64,000 bases of DNA from Pyxidicoccus caerfyrddinensis (GCF_010894405.1 NZ_JAAIYA010000011.1:368080-432079), one strand, 5' to 3'; shown: positions 10,866 to 23,931, counted from the stretch's first letter. Made by a program: numbers and translations. Notes: generated from the letters alone by a model not told the origin.

Positions 10866-10915
10866 CGCCGGACGTCGGCGTCGGCGTGGATCACCCAACC
10901 GGGGAGAAGACAGGC

Positions 10916-12490
10916 ATGTGGGGCCGGCTCAGCTTGCGGATGCAGGTGGCCATCGCGGTGCTGGTGCCCTGCCTGGCGGTGGTCCTCTTCTCGGCGGTGT
11001 ACTTCCCCGCCCGGCAGCGCGAAGTCAGCCTGGAGCTGCTGGAGAAGCGCGCGCGCGTGGTGGGGCTGCTGATGGCGCAGCACCCGGTGCTGCTCGCGGC
11101 GGAGCGCGCTCTGGACAAGGATGCGCTGGCGGCGGTGCTCGGCCGGCTCGAGTCACCCACCTCGCCGGACGGGACCAGCGGCTTCTCGGTGCGCTACCAG
11201 GCGCTGCTCCGTCCACTGGATGGCGAGCCGGTGTTCGAGCACGGCAAGCTGCCCCCGGACGTCAGGGCGAAGTACGCCGGTGCGGTCTCCGACGAAGCGT
11301 GCATGTCGTTCCGCTCGCTCGCGCGCGGCGAAGTGGTGGTGCGCTGCGCGAGCGGAAACCTCACCTACGCGGCGGTCTTCGGGGTGGAGGCCGCGGTGTT
11401 CTCGGTGACGGACATGCACGGGTCCGCGGTGGCGGGGCTCGCTGGCGCGCTGCTCCTGGGCCTGCTGCTGGCGTTCCTCATCAGCCGCAACATCGTCGAG
11501 CCCGTGACGCGCGTGACGGAGGTGGTGCGGGACGTGACGCGCGGGGACATGTCGCGCGGGGAGCTGGACGTGCCGGCCACGGGCGAGGTGCGGCTCATGG
11601 CGCAGTCCTTCAACCAGATGCTCGGCACGCTGCGGGGCACGGTGATGGAGCTGATGTCCCGGACGGAGCAGCTCTCCGGCGCGTCGCGCGGGCTGCTGGG
11701 CGCGTCCGCGGACCAGGAGCACGTCATCAGCCAGCAGGCCGCCTACGCGCAGCAGATTGCCGCGACGTTCGAGGAGCTGAGCCGCACGGCGGAGCAGATC
11801 TCCAGCTCCACCGAGGTGGTGGAGTCCGCCGCGCGCCGCACGCATGAAGCGGTGGCCGAGGCCATGGCCGTGGTGGCCCAGGTGGTCGCCGGCATCAACG
11901 ACATCCGTACCGAGTCCAAGGGCGTGGCGGACGCGATTGTCGGACTGAATCAGGACCTCCAGCAGGTCTCCAAGATTGCCCAGGTCATCAACCAGGTGGC
12001 GGAGCGCTCGGACCTGCTCGCGCTGAACGCGGCGCTGGAGGGCACCAAGGCGGGCGAGGTGGGACGCGGCTTCTCACTGGTGGCCGCGGAGATGCGCAAG
12101 CTGGCGGAGAACGTGTCGGCTTCCGCGCGTGACATCGCCCGCATCGTCGAGAAGGTGCAGGACTCCGGCGAGGAGGCCGCGTCCAAGGCGCGCGTGGGCA
12201 TGGCCACCAGCGACCGCGGCGTGGAGGTGGCCGAGCAGGCCTCCTCCGTGTTCCAGCGCATCGTGGAGCTGGCGCGCGGCACCAGCGAGGCGGCGCGGCA
12301 GATCACCATCGCCACCCGGCAGCAGCGCCAGTCCAGCGAGCAGGCCGTGCAGGGCGCGCGCAACGTGGCGGAGCTGGTGAAGCAGGGCGTGGATGCCACC
12401 GGGCGCACCACCCGCATCGCCCAGGACCTGCAGGCGGTGGCCGAGGGACTCACCGCCGTCACCAGCCGCTTCAAGACGACGCGGAGCTAG
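10916..12490 (+). CDS. Methyl-accepting chemotaxis protein
   Basis: Transmembrane chemoreceptor of 524 residues. Membrane helix 1 is near residues 8-25, a periplasmic sensor region of about 140 residues follows, membrane helix 2 is about 168-191, then a HAMP domain (to about 245) and a long signalling coiled coil. The kinase-contact hairpin reads ERSDLLALNAALEGTKAGEVGRGF near residues 362-386, close to consensus except for Gly-Thr-Lys in place of the usual Ala-Ala-Arg. ATG 10916 is preferred over GTG 10886 because GGGGAG lies 10 bases upstream of it. No cheA or cheW is adjacent, so this is an orphan receptor. It may act in gliding or pili control, but nothing here shows which. Confidence 0.9.
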   Translation: MWGRLSLRMQVAIAVLVPCLAVVLFSAVYFPARQREVSLELLEKRARVVGLLMAQHPVLLAAERALDKDALAAVLGRLESPTSPDGTSGFSVRYQALLRPLDGEPVFEHGKLPPDVRAKYAGAVSDEACMSFRSLARGEVVVRCASGNLTYAAVFGVEAAVFSVTDMHGSAVAGLAGALLLGLLLAFLISRNIVEPVTRVTEVVRDVTRGDMSRGELDVPATGEVRLMAQSFNQMLGTLRGTVMELMSRTEQLSGASRGLLGASADQEHVISQQAAYAQQIAATFEELSRTAEQISSSTEVVESAARRTHEAVAEAMAVVAQVVAGINDIRTESKGVADAIVGLNQDLQQVSKIAQVINQVAERSDLLALNAALEGTKAGEVGRGFSLVAAEMRKLAENVSASARDIARIVEKVQDSGEEAASKARVGMATSDRGVEVAEQASSVFQRIVELARGTSEAARQITIATRQQRQSSEQAVQGARNVAELVKQGVDATGRTTRIAQDLQAVAEGLTAVTSRFKTTRS

Positions 12491-12542
12491 CGCTCCCGGC
12501 GGAGCTGGAACTCCACCTCGTCCCCATTAAGGTGCGCGGTCC

Positions 12543-13943
12543 ATGAGCGCTCTGGATGTGACTCCCGCGCAGTTTCGTCGTCTCGCCGACCGCATCTCCA
12601 CGCTGGCGGAGCAGTGGCTCGCGGAGCTGGACTCGCGGCGCATCGCTCCCGCCACCACGGGCACGGCGACGGAGGCGCTGTTCGCGGACGGCCTGCCTGA
12701 AGAGGGGATGAAGGACGCGGCGCTGGAGGCGCTGAAGCCTTTGATGGACGGGTCCCGCGCGGGCAACGCGCGCTTCCTGGCGTACGTGTTCGGCTCGGGC
12801 GAGCCGGTGGGCGTGCTGGGCGACTACGTGGCCAGCGTCATCAACCAGAACGTCACCGCATGGCGCTCCGCGCCCACGTTGGTGAGTCTGGAGCGCGCGG
12901 TGGTGCGGAGCCTCGCGAGCGCGGTGGGCTGCGACGGCTTCACCGGGAGCTTCGCGGGCGGCGGCTCCGCGGCGAACCTCATGGGCCTGGCCATGGCACG
13001 CGAGGCCCTGGCCCCCGCCAACGACGAGGGCTCGCCCTCCGGCGTGGTGTACGCCTCTTCGGAGGTCCACATGTCCATCCCCAAGGCGATGGCGCTGCTG
13101 GGCCTGGGGCGGAAGAACCTGCGGCTGATTCCCACCGACGCAGGCTGGCGCATGCGCCCCGAGCTGCTCGAGCGCGCCATCGCCGAGGACATCGCGGCCG
13201 GGCGGCGTGCGCTGGCGGTGGTGGCCACCGCGGGCACCGTCAACACCGGCGCGGTGGACCCGCTGCCCGATGTGTCCCGCATCGCCCGCGCGCACGGCCT
13301 GTGGATGCACGTGGACGGTGCCTACGGAGCGCTCGCCGCCATGGCCCTGCCGGAGCAATTCGAGGGCCTGTCGCTGGCGGACTCGCTGTCCATGGACGCG
13401 CACAAGTGGCTCTACCAGCCGGCGGACTGCGGCGTGCTGCTGTTCCGTGACGCGGGCGCCGCGCGCAAGGCCTTCTCCTTCAGCGGCGACTACGTGCGCA
13501 CCATGACGGCTGACTCGGTGGAGGGCTTCGCCTTCTTCGACGAGTCCATCGAGTTGTCCCGTCGTGCCCGCGCGCTGAAGGTGTGGCTCTCCGTGCGCTA
13601 CCACGGCCTCGCGGCCTTCCGGGAGGCCATGCGCCGCGACGTGGAGAACGCGCGTCGCATGGAGGCCCTCATCCGCGCCTCGCCCGCGCTGGAGCTGCTC
13701 GCCCCCGCGACGCTGAGCGCGGTGTGCTTCCGCTACACGGGCAGTGTCCCCGAGGCGGAGCGCGACGCGTTCAACGCGCGGCTGATGGCCCGCATCAACG
13801 CGCGCGGCCGTGCCTACCTCTCCAACGCCACGCTGCACGGGCGCTTCGTGCTGCGTGCGTGCTTCGTCAATCACCGCACCTCGCCCGAGGACGTGGATAC
13901 GGTGGTGGCGGAGGTGCTCGCCGCCGCCGCGGAGCTGGCCTGA
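12543..13943 (+). CDS. PLP-dependent (group II) amino-acid decarboxylase
   Basis: 466-residue member of the aromatic-L-amino-acid / glutamate decarboxylase family. The PLP lysine is Lys288 in the motif SMDAHKWLYQ; the preceding HVDGAYG carries the Asp that contacts the pyridine nitrogen, and GGSAANLMGL is the phosphate-binding loop region. Substrate cannot be told; aromatic amino acids are most likely. The ATG has no Shine-Dalgarno but has TAAGGT 9 bases upstream. It lies 52 bases after the chemoreceptor gene and is followed by a hairpin. Confidence 0.85.
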   Translation: MSALDVTPAQFRRLADRISTLAEQWLAELDSRRIAPATTGTATEALFADGLPEEGMKDAALEALKPLMDGSRAGNARFLAYVFGSGEPVGVLGDYVASVINQNVTAWRSAPTLVSLERAVVRSLASAVGCDGFTGSFAGGGSAANLMGLAMAREALAPANDEGSPSGVVYASSEVHMSIPKAMALLGLGRKNLRLIPTDAGWRMRPELLERAIAEDIAAGRRALAVVATAGTVNTGAVDPLPDVSRIARAHGLWMHVDGAYGALAAMALPEQFEGLSLADSLSMDAHKWLYQPADCGVLLFRDAGAARKAFSFSGDYVRTMTADSVEGFAFFDESIELSRRARALKVWLSVRYHGLAAFREAMRRDVENARRMEALIRASPALELLAPATLSAVCFRYTGSVPEAERDAFNARLMARINARGRAYLSNATLHGRFVLRACFVNHRTSPEDVDTVVAEVLAAAAELA

Positions 13944-13965
13944 GCCTCTCGGTGAAATTGACCCA

Positions 13966-13998
13966 GCATGCCGGGTTTCGCTGTCTGTCCCGCCATGC
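13966..13998 (+). terminator. Hairpin after the decarboxylase gene
   Basis: GCATGCCGGG (13966-13975) pairs with CCCGCCATGC (13989-13998) with one mismatch, followed by AT-rich sequence that probably also holds the promoter of the next gene. Confidence 0.5.
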
Positions 13999-14081
13999 CG
14001 CGTAATTCAAATATTCAGATAATTCATGTCTCATCCTCCGCGAGTGGGAGCCATCGCTCCCGTGCTCCATCGGAGGCTTGA

Positions 14082-16487
14082 TTGAAACGACGCATTTCCC
14101 TGCGCGCGGGGCTGCTGCCCGTGTGCCTGTTCCTGTTCTCTTCAGCGGGTTGTGAAGCGCCGGCGCCGCGAAGCCCCATCGTGCCCGCCGAGGAGACGCC
14201 GGCACCGGACGTCGCCGGGCCCGGCACGGAGCATCCCGCCACGGAGGAGCCCGAGCACCCGAGCCGCCCGCCCGCGACGCTACCGGGAGCCGACTCCGAC
14301 CCGGGCGCCCTGTTCGCCTTCCCTGGTGAGCGCGGCGCGCTGGAGGAAATCCGCGTCACGATGGACGGGCGCGAGGTGTTCCTCGACGTGGAGCGCATCC
14401 AAGGCCACGCGGTGCTGGAGGGCGACATCCTCCTGGCGCTGCCGGAAGCCGGCTCGGCGCGGAAGCCCTCCACGGGCATCGTCGACACCGTCGCGCAGCA
14501 GCGCTGGCCGGGCGGCGTGGTGCCCTACCTCATCGACCCGGCGCTGCCCAACCCGCAGCGCGTCTTCGATGCCATCAATCACTGGCAGCAACTCACGGCT
14601 CTGCGCTTCGTGCAGCGCACCACGGAGACGCGCTACGTGAGCTTCGTGGACGGGGCAGGGTGCTCCTCCTACGTGGGCATGCAGAACTTCGCGCCGCAGC
14701 CCATCACCCTCAACGCCGCGTGCAGCACGGGCTCGGCCATCCACGAGATTGGCCACGCCGCGGGCCTCTGGCACGAGCAGTCCCGCGCCGACCGCGACAC
14801 CCAGGTGCGCGTCATCTGGGAGAACATCGCGCCGGGCTACGAGGGCAACTTCCGCACGTACGTGGAGAGCGGCCTGCCGGGCCAGGACCTGGGCGGCTAC
14901 GACATCCGCTCCGTCATGCAGTACGGCTCGTATGCCTTCTCCGACGTGGACGGGAGCGGGCCGAAGCCCACGCTGGTGCGCGCAGTGGACGGCACTCCCT
15001 TCACGGTGCAGCGCACCGGGCTGAGCAGCGGGGACATCCTCGCGCTGGATGCGCTGTACCAGGGCGTCGCGCCCTCCACCGGCCGCACCGTCGTCGTGAA
15101 GGGCCTGGTGGGCTACTGGTCCGACACCGGCCGCAACGAGCTGCCGCGCGACTTGTCCGCCACCGCCATCAGCGCGCTCGTGCCGGACGGCGCCGGTGGC
15201 TATGGCGCCCGCTTCGGCACCTACGCCGGTGACGGCGCGTGGGTGGTCCGCAACATCCCCACGGGCACGTACCTGCTCAAGTTCGGCACGGCCCACTACA
15301 CCACCACCGAGTCCGTGCTGGACATGGGCTACGCGGACCTGGGGCGCTCGGATACGACGGTGGCGAGCAGCTACTCCTCCCTGCCCGACGGCGGCTACCT
15401 GGATTCGACGTACCTGAATCTGCACCTGGACAACCTGGCGCCCTACACGGATGGCGCCATCCTCCAGCTCTTCGCGGCCAACGCGGGGGCGGTGGAGCTG
15501 AACCTGGAGCAGCTCATCTGGGAGCCGCCCGTCGTGGGCGCCACGGTGCTCGACTCGGATTTCGAGTACAGCAGCATGGACCTGCACCCGCTCATCGAGG
15601 AGTCGCGCGGTGACAGGGCCTGGGTCACCCAGTTCGGTCCGAACAACTCCACGCTGCCGGATGGTGGCGTCGAGAACTTCCAGTCGGCGGTTCGCGCCGC
15701 GTACCTGCCGGCCTTCACCGCGGTGGATCGTGGGTACACGGCGGTGTCGGGGACGATGACCGAGCCCACGCAGTCCTTCGCGCGCTTCACCTGGCCGCGC
15801 TCCGCCTTCGAGGCGCTGGCCACGCAGGTGGCGCCCGCGGGCATCTACCGCTACACGCAGGCGATGGGCGTCTTCGTCGTCCCGTACAGCGGGGTGGATG
15901 GGAATTACGACTACTCGGCCGACCTCGTCGTCTTCAACAACACGGGCACGGCGGGGCCGGACGTCACCCGGACCATTCCCTTCCGCAATCCCTTCCCCCC
16001 GGCCTGGCCGGTGCTGGGCATGGTGTCCCATACCTTCACCGTGTCCTACCCGCTGCCCAACAACTCGCGCACCCTCATCAGCGGCACCGTCCGCGTGAGC
16101 GACACCTTGAGTGGCTTCACCGCGAAGCCGCTGGCGCCCCGGATTACCCCGGTGCGCACCGTCACCGTGGACTCGACGGCGGCAGGCACGGAGGCCCTCA
16201 TCGCGGCGCGGCCCACCATTGCCTGGACGGCGCCCGCGGTGGGCACGCCGACCTCGTACCTGGTGCAGGTCTACGACGTGACGGCCGCCGCGAAGAGCGT
16301 CGCCACCCTGTCCACGCGTGACACGCAGGTGGTGCTGCCCTCGGGCATGCTCACGTCGGGCCGGCGCTACGCCTTCCGCGTCCGGGCGAACCTGTTCCCC
16401 GGCCAGGACATCACGAAGGCACCCAGCCGCTCGTATCTCGCCACTTCGTACGCGGACATGCTCACCGCCGCGAAGACGGTGCGGTAG
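14082..16487 (+). CDS. Astacin-like (M12A) zinc metalloprotease lipoprotein, TTG start
   Basis: 801 residues. A signal peptide ends in a lipobox (LFSSAGC, Cys at about residue 24), so the mature protein is lipid-anchored outside the cytoplasm. After a Pro-rich spacer, a propeptide-like stretch leads into an astacin catalytic domain with the zinc site HEIGHAAGLWHEQSR (first His is residue 221) and the Met-turn SVMQYGSYAF. The C-terminal 450 residues are several beta-rich regions with no family I can name; the last 100 resemble a fibronectin-III-type fold. TTG 14082 is chosen because CGGAGGC stands just upstream and the signal peptide begins there (MKRRISLRAG). Likely a cell-surface or secreted protease for predation or remodelling (inference). 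Confidence 0.87.
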   Translation: MKRRISLRAGLLPVCLFLFSSAGCEAPAPRSPIVPAEETPAPDVAGPGTEHPATEEPEHPSRPPATLPGADSDPGALFAFPGERGALEEIRVTMDGREVFLDVERIQGHAVLEGDILLALPEAGSARKPSTGIVDTVAQQRWPGGVVPYLIDPALPNPQRVFDAINHWQQLTALRFVQRTTETRYVSFVDGAGCSSYVGMQNFAPQPITLNAACSTGSAIHEIGHAAGLWHEQSRADRDTQVRVIWENIAPGYEGNFRTYVESGLPGQDLGGYDIRSVMQYGSYAFSDVDGSGPKPTLVRAVDGTPFTVQRTGLSSGDILALDALYQGVAPSTGRTVVVKGLVGYWSDTGRNELPRDLSATAISALVPDGAGGYGARFGTYAGDGAWVVRNIPTGTYLLKFGTAHYTTTESVLDMGYADLGRSDTTVASSYSSLPDGGYLDSTYLNLHLDNLAPYTDGAILQLFAANAGAVELNLEQLIWEPPVVGATVLDSDFEYSSMDLHPLIEESRGDRAWVTQFGPNNSTLPDGGVENFQSAVRAAYLPAFTAVDRGYTAVSGTMTEPTQSFARFTWPRSAFEALATQVAPAGIYRYTQAMGVFVVPYSGVDGNYDYSADLVVFNNTGTAGPDVTRTIPFRNPFPPAWPVLGMVSHTFTVSYPLPNNSRTLISGTVRVSDTLSGFTAKPLAPRITPVRTVTVDSTAAGTEALIAARPTIAWTAPAVGTPTSYLVQVYDVTAAAKSVATLSTRDTQVVLPSGMLTSGRRYAFRVRANLFPGQDITKAPSRSYLATSYADMLTAAKTVR

Positions 16488-16508
16488 TCCGCGCCCTGCC
16501 GTCGGGAT

Positions 16509-16540
16509 GGAGCCCGCGAGCCAGGACGCTCGCGGGCTCC
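16509..16540. terminator. Strong hairpin between convergent genes
   Basis: Perfect 13-base inverted repeat, GGAGCCCGCGAGC (16509-16521) with its complement at 16528-16540, between the astacin gene and the SPFH gene stop. Confidence 0.7.
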
Positions 16541-16550
16541 GGCCCGTGCG

Positions 16551-17456
16551 CTACGGGCGGGACAGCGTGCGCGCCGTCAGCAGCTGGGAGAGCAATTCCC
16601 CCCGCTGACCGTCGGGCACCAGGGTGAGCTTCGCGCCGCTCTCCAGCAGGCGCTGCGTCTCCAGCAGCGAGAAGGTGGCCTCCAGCACCTCGGGGTCCTC
16701 GCCAATCTTCTGCAGCGCGGAGCCGACAATCTGGGGCCGCAGCGCGGCGGCGCGGGCGAACTCCACCGCGCTCTGCCGCTCGGCGGTGCTGGTGATGATG
16801 CTCACCTGGTTGGCACCGTCCTGGCGGATGGCGCTCGTCACCTGGCGCAGCCGGTTGACGACCTTCTCCTCAATCTGGCGAATCATGTTCGCGTCGCGGA
16901 AGTGGACCTTGCGCACGTAGACGCTGCCCAGCTTGTAGCCCCACTCGTGGCTCTGGGGGCTGACCTCGGCGCGCACGGTGCGGCTCATCTCGTGCCGCGT
17001 CTCCAGCATGGCGGCCAGCTTCATGTTGGACAGGCAGCGCACGGCCGCGTTGCTCACGTTGGCGGCGAGGCTGCCGCGCGGGTCCGCGTTCTCGAAGAGG
17101 AAGCGCTTCGGGTCCGAGACGTACATCTCGTACCAGATGCCGATGCCCATCGGCGCGCCCTCCTCGGAGTTCACCGCCTGGCTGCGCAGGTACTGCTGGT
17201 CCAACCGCAAGTCGACCACCTGGCAGCGGCCCACCAGGTTCACGATGAGCGCCTTCCACCCGAGCTTCGGCCAGAGGAAGTGGAAGCCGGGCTCATCCAG
17301 CGTGCACACCACCGAGCCGAAGAGCACGTACACCCGGCAGGTGCGCTCCTGGACGATGGCGTAGAAGCCGAGCAGGCGGAGGAAGGCGAAGAAGACGGGG
17401 ATGCCGATGGCCATGCCGAAGAAGCCGACGATGGCGCCCACGAGCGTGCTAACCAT
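16551..17456 (-). CDS. SPFH/band-7 membrane protein, second of a pair
   Basis: 301 residues: an N-terminal membrane segment (about 5-30) followed by a band-7 domain and a helical C-terminus, in the layout of HflC, stomatin and prohibitin. Such proteins form large membrane-bound ring assemblies that organise microdomains or restrain membrane proteases such as FtsH. The start overlaps the preceding SPFH gene by 8 bases. The pair resembles hflK-hflC in arrangement but the sequences are diverged, and the operon contains a kinase and a sigma factor rather than hfq/hflX. Confidence 0.8.
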   Translation of the reverse strand: MVSTLVGAIVGFFGMAIGIPVFFAFLRLLGFYAIVQERTCRVYVLFGSVVCTLDEPGFHFLWPKLGWKALIVNLVGRCQVVDLRLDQQYLRSQAVNSEEGAPMGIGIWYEMYVSDPKRFLFENADPRGSLAANVSNAAVRCLSNMKLAAMLETRHEMSRTVRAEVSPQSHEWGYKLGSVYVRKVHFRDANMIRQIEEKVVNRLRQVTSAIRQDGANQVSIITSTAERQSAVEFARAAALRPQIVGSALQKIGEDPEVLEATFSLLETQRLLESGAKLTLVPDGQRGELLSQLLTARTLSRP

Positions 17457-18474
17457 TCTTCACCCCCAGCACCACCGCCTGCGCCTTCTGGTACAGCCCC
17501 AGCCGGATGTTTCGCAGGTAGGCCTGGAGTGCGCCCGGGCCGCTGCGCTTGAGCAGCGAGAGCTCGTTGGAGAGGGCGACGAGGGGCTCCACTTCCGCCT
17601 GGGCCTTGAGCGTCTCAATCTCCACCGCGCGGCGGCTCTGGACGATTTTCTGGTCCGCGGAGGCCTGCGCGAGGCTGATGTCGCTGGAGACGTGGTTGTG
17701 CGCGGTGTTGATGGCGGCCAGCGCGCTCTCCACCTCCTGCGGCGGGTCGATGCCGGTGATGAGCGACGCCTCCAGCACCACGCCGTAGCGCGCCTCGCTG
17801 CCTCGGCACTCGTGGTCCATGTGCTCGTTGAGGTCTCGTAGATTCTTCCGCAAGTCGTTGATGGACACGCCCGACACGACGGCGGCCTCCAGGCTGTCCG
17901 GCTCGCGCGCGGCGGGAGGGGCCTCGAAGTTGGCGATGCGCTGGCGGAGGATGGAGATGAAGAAGCCCATGACGTGGGCCACCGGGTTCTTCACGCCGAA
18001 GAGGAAGGCGTAGAGGTTCTTCTCCGAGACGCGGTAGCGAATCTGTCCGGTGAGGCCGGTGTTGAGCTGGTCCTTCGTGACGGCGTCCACCATGGTGCCG
18101 CCCTGGTTGGCTTCCGGCGCCTCCGGGTCGAAGGCCATGTTGAGCGTCTGCGTGGCCACGGAGATTTTACGCACCTGCTCCCAGGGCCACTTGAAGTACG
18201 GGCCACCGGAGGAGATGACGCGCAGCTGCGGGTAGACGTAGCGCTCCTCGTCGGTGCGGGCGAGCCCCTCGGAGAGCGGGCCGTCGCGGTTGGTGAGGTT
18301 GGCGGAGAGGCGCTCGGCGCGGCCCAGCCGCACCTTCACCGCGCGCACGTTCTGGTCCACGGTGAAGAGGCCGCCTAGCACGTAGCGCACGAAGAGATAG
18401 GCGAGCGCGCCCAGGAGCACTCCGTTGAAGAGGTCCTGGACGTACGTCGCCACTTCAGGGTCTATCGGGTCCAT
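17449..18474 (-). CDS. SPFH/band-7 membrane protein, first of a pair
   Basis: 341 residues with one N-terminal membrane helix (about 15-38), a band-7 domain to about residue 220, and a coiled-coil-prone C-terminus (DISLAQASADQKIVQSRRAV region). A large insertion relative to short stomatins contains an acidic/Asn-rich stretch (PEAPEANQGG). It begins 13 bases after the sigma-factor stop, in the same operon. Expected to hetero-oligomerise with the next gene's product (inference from HflK/HflC). Confidence 0.78.
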   Translation of the reverse strand: MDPIDPEVATYVQDLFNGVLLGALAYLFVRYVLGGLFTVDQNVRAVKVRLGRAERLSANLTNRDGPLSEGLARTDEERYVYPQLRVISSGGPYFKWPWEQVRKISVATQTLNMAFDPEAPEANQGGTMVDAVTKDQLNTGLTGQIRYRVSEKNLYAFLFGVKNPVAHVMGFFISILRQRIANFEAPPAAREPDSLEAAVVSGVSINDLRKNLRDLNEHMDHECRGSEARYGVVLEASLITGIDPPQEVESALAAINTAHNHVSSDISLAQASADQKIVQSRRAVEIETLKAQAEVEPLVALSNELSLLKRSGPGALQAYLRNIRLGLYQKAQAVVLGVKNG

Positions 18475-18487
18475 GGCCCGTAGCGTA

Positions 18488-19374
18488 TCAGCCCTGGTCC
18501 ATCAGCCGGTGGAGGCTGAGGTCCAACCGGCTCTGCACCAGGCCCAGGAGGCTCTCCAATTCCTGTCCATTCAGCTTCAGTCGCGAGGCCAGCTCGCGGT
18601 GGGTGAGCTTGAGGAGCCGCTCGCGGGCCTGGGCGACGTGGCGCGCGACGCTGGAGCGGGGCTCGCCGTACATCGTCGCGATGCGGTCCATGGTGAGGCC
18701 GTGCAGGTGGTGCAGGCGCAGCAGGGCGCGCTCGCGCTCGGTGAGCTCCGCGAGCGCGGCCTGGAGGGACTCGGTGAGCACCTGGCGTGAGTGGGCCTGG
18801 AGCAATTCGCGCTCCGGGTCTCCGGCCGACAGCAGGCGCTCCAGCGCGTGGGGCGTGTCGGAGAACAGGTCCTGACGTCCGGCCTGACTGCGCAGCTCAC
18901 GGGCGATGCGCGAGGCGACGATGCGCACCCAGCCGCCCAGCGCGCCCCGGCCGGAGTACTCGGCAATCTTCGGCGGCGTCCCCGCCACGCCGAGCAGCAG
19001 CCGCTGGCGCGCGACCTGGAGCACCTCGTCCAGCGTGACACCGGGCGGCTGGCCCAGGCGCGTGGCCACCTTCGCCAGGACATGACGCTCGAAGTGCCGC
19101 AGGGCCTGGGGCTCGCCCGCGGCACAGGCGCAGGCGAGGTACAGGTCGGCGGCGTGCAATGCGCGGAGCGCGTCGTCGGGAGCACCCTCCGGGGAAAGAT
19201 GCCGCGCTATGTGAGGGAGGAAGTGCTCCGGCGCGAGCGTCACGTCGGGCCAGGCCTCTTTGCCCTTCGCGAGGTGCTCTTCCAGCAGTGCCTCCAGTCC
19301 GGGCACGGCGCGCAGCGCGTCCTGACTCTCCGGGGGCACGTGCGCCAGCAGCAGGTCCGTGAGAGTCCCGGGCG

Positions 19375-19378
<4 letters not shown>
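18488..19378 (-). CDS. Sigma-70-family RNA polymerase sigma factor
   Basis: 296 residues. A region-2-like helical domain (around GALGGWVRIVASRIARELRS) and a C-terminal region-4 helix-turn-helix (LTERERALLRLHHLHGLTMDRIATMYG then SSVARHVAQARERL) are recognisable. It resembles the diverged sigma-70 proteins present in many copies in Myxococcales (the family I remember as TIGR03001, Sig-70_gmx1). ATG 19378 is the start because it overlaps the kinase stop (ATGA); the longer open frame upstream lies inside the kinase gene. Coupling to a Ser/Thr kinase suggests phosphorylation control rather than a classical anti-sigma factor. Confidence 0.82.
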
Positions 19379-22479
<3,101 letters not shown>

Positions 22480-22560
22480 GGAGAGGGGAAGCGTACCAAA
22501 AAATCCGCGTTCCTCCCTTTTTCCCAGATTTGGGGAATGGGGTGCTGGCCACCCCACCAC

Positions 22561-23379
22561 TCAGGCGGCGGCGCGGGCCCGGAGCTTCGCGAACAGCTCT
22601 GGAGGCATGGCGGCGTCGCCCAGCTTGTGGTCGGGGGAGACGGCCTCGCCGTGGAAGTCGCTGCCGGAGGTGGGCACCAGGTCCAGCTCCTTCGCCAGCC
22701 CGAGGTACTTCTGCTTCACGCTGGGGTTGTGGTCCGAGTGGAGCACCTCCAGCCCGGCCAGGCCGGCCTTGGCCAGCGCGCGAATCTCCTGCCGCTCCAT
22801 GCGCGAGGAGCCCGGGTGCGCCAGCGTGGCGGTGCCGCCGGCCTTGCGGATGAGGCGGATGGCCTCCGTGCCGTCCAGCTTGTACCGGTCCACCCAGGCC
22901 GCGCCGCGCGTGCCCAGGAAGCGGTCGAACGCCGCCTTCACGTCCACGGCCCAGCCGCGCTCCACCAGCACCCGCGCCAGGTGGGGCCGGCCCAGTTGCG
23001 CGTTGCCCGCCACCGCGCGCACGTGCTCCATGTGCACGGGGTAGCCGAGCTGACGCATCCGCTCCAGCATCGCCTCCATGCGCGTGTCGCGCTCGTGGCG
23101 CAGCCGCTCGGAGAAGCGGGCGATGTCCTCATCGTCCGGCCGCAGGAAGTGCCCGAGGATGTGCACCTCGCGCCCGAGGATGAAGGCCGACAGCTCGATG
23201 CCCGGCACCAGCTCCACGCCGTGCGTGCGCGCGGCCTCCGCCGCCTCCGCCAGCCCCGCCACCGTGTCGTGGTCCGTCACCGCCAGCACCGTCACCCCGG
23301 CGGCGGCCGCCCGCGCCAGCAGCTCCGACGGCGGGTACTGGCCGTCGCTGGCGGTGGTGTGCGAGTGCAAATCAATCAA
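22561..23379 (-). CDS. PHP-domain phosphoesterase (YciV/RNase AM-like), TTG start
   Basis: 272-residue PHP protein. Metal-binding motifs: DLHSHTTASDG near the N-terminus, VTDHD, and downstream HILGHF, AHPG and SDFHG. Length and motif order match the YciV/TrpH group, which includes 5'-3' exoribonucleases and 3',5'-nucleoside bisphosphate phosphatases. The TTG at 23379 follows GGGAG by 7 bases and puts the protein start right before the first metal motif, whereas the longer open frame upstream is not conserved-looking. It is 81 bases upstream of the kinase gene on the same strand. Confidence 0.83.
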   Translation of the reverse strand: MIDLHSHTTASDGQYPPSELLARAAAAGVTVLAVTDHDTVAGLAEAAEAARTHGVELVPGIELSAFILGREVHILGHFLRPDDEDIARFSERLRHERDTRMEAMLERMRQLGYPVHMEHVRAVAGNAQLGRPHLARVLVERGWAVDVKAAFDRFLGTRGAAWVDRYKLDGTEAIRLIRKAGGTATLAHPGSSRMERQEIRALAKAGLAGLEVLHSDHNPSVKQKYLGLAKELDLVPTSGSDFHGEAVSPDHKLGDAAMPPELFAKLRARAAA

Positions 23380-23571
23380 GGCGGGACTCCCGGGCTGGCG
23401 GTACACGTCACACCTACGTGAAGCGTGCGCTCTTGCACACCAACTTAAGGCGTGGGGCCTTCCGCCGCAGCACTCCCTCGCCCGGAGTGTCACGCGGCGA
23501 TGTTCGCTACCGCGCGGCGCGTCGAAGCTGGCCTCCCGGGGGCGGAGGCCAGGGCCTAGAGTGCCCGCCCC

Positions 23572-23874
23572 ATGGGCAAGAAGAACGACACGACCATCGA
23601 GAACCGGGTGTACCTCTTCGAGTCACTGGCCAGCAGCTACGTCTCCGCCGCGTCCGAGGAGCTGGGCTCCGATGACGCCACGGTGCGCGAGCGCGCGCGG
23701 CGGGCCCTGGCGGAGCTGGCCTACGTCTCCTGCGTGGTGTCCGACACGGCACACCTGTCCGCCGAGCAGGTGAGGGACCGGGTGTTGGGCCTGTCGGAAT
23801 CGAAAGCCGCGCCGGGCAAGGACACGGCCGCGGAGGCCACCGCCACCGGCACCGGCAAGAAGCGCGGCAAGTAG
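23572..23874 (+). CDS. Small hypothetical protein
   Basis: 100 residues, charged and helical, with a Lys/Arg start (MGKKND) and a Lys-rich end (KKRGK) after an Ala/Thr-rich linker. The core (residues 8-75) is rich in Glu, Ala and Arg and looks like one helical domain. No family recognised. ATG 23572 lacks a Shine-Dalgarno but has TAGAGT 9 bases upstream. It precedes the deoxyhypusine-synthase-like gene by 57 bases on the same strand. Confidence 0.6.
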   Translation: MGKKNDTTIENRVYLFESLASSYVSAASEELGSDDATVRERARRALAELAYVSCVVSDTAHLSAEQVRDRVLGLSESKAAPGKDTAAEATATGTGKKRGK

Positions 23875-23931
23875 CAGCGGGGAACACCCGGTGCTCCCCA
23901 TGGGGGGCGCGGGGTGCTATGTCGCCGCGCC

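Noticed and set aside
10886..10915. GTG 10886 as chemoreceptor start
   Set aside because: ATG 10916 has a good GGGGAG 10 bases upstream and directly precedes the membrane helix.
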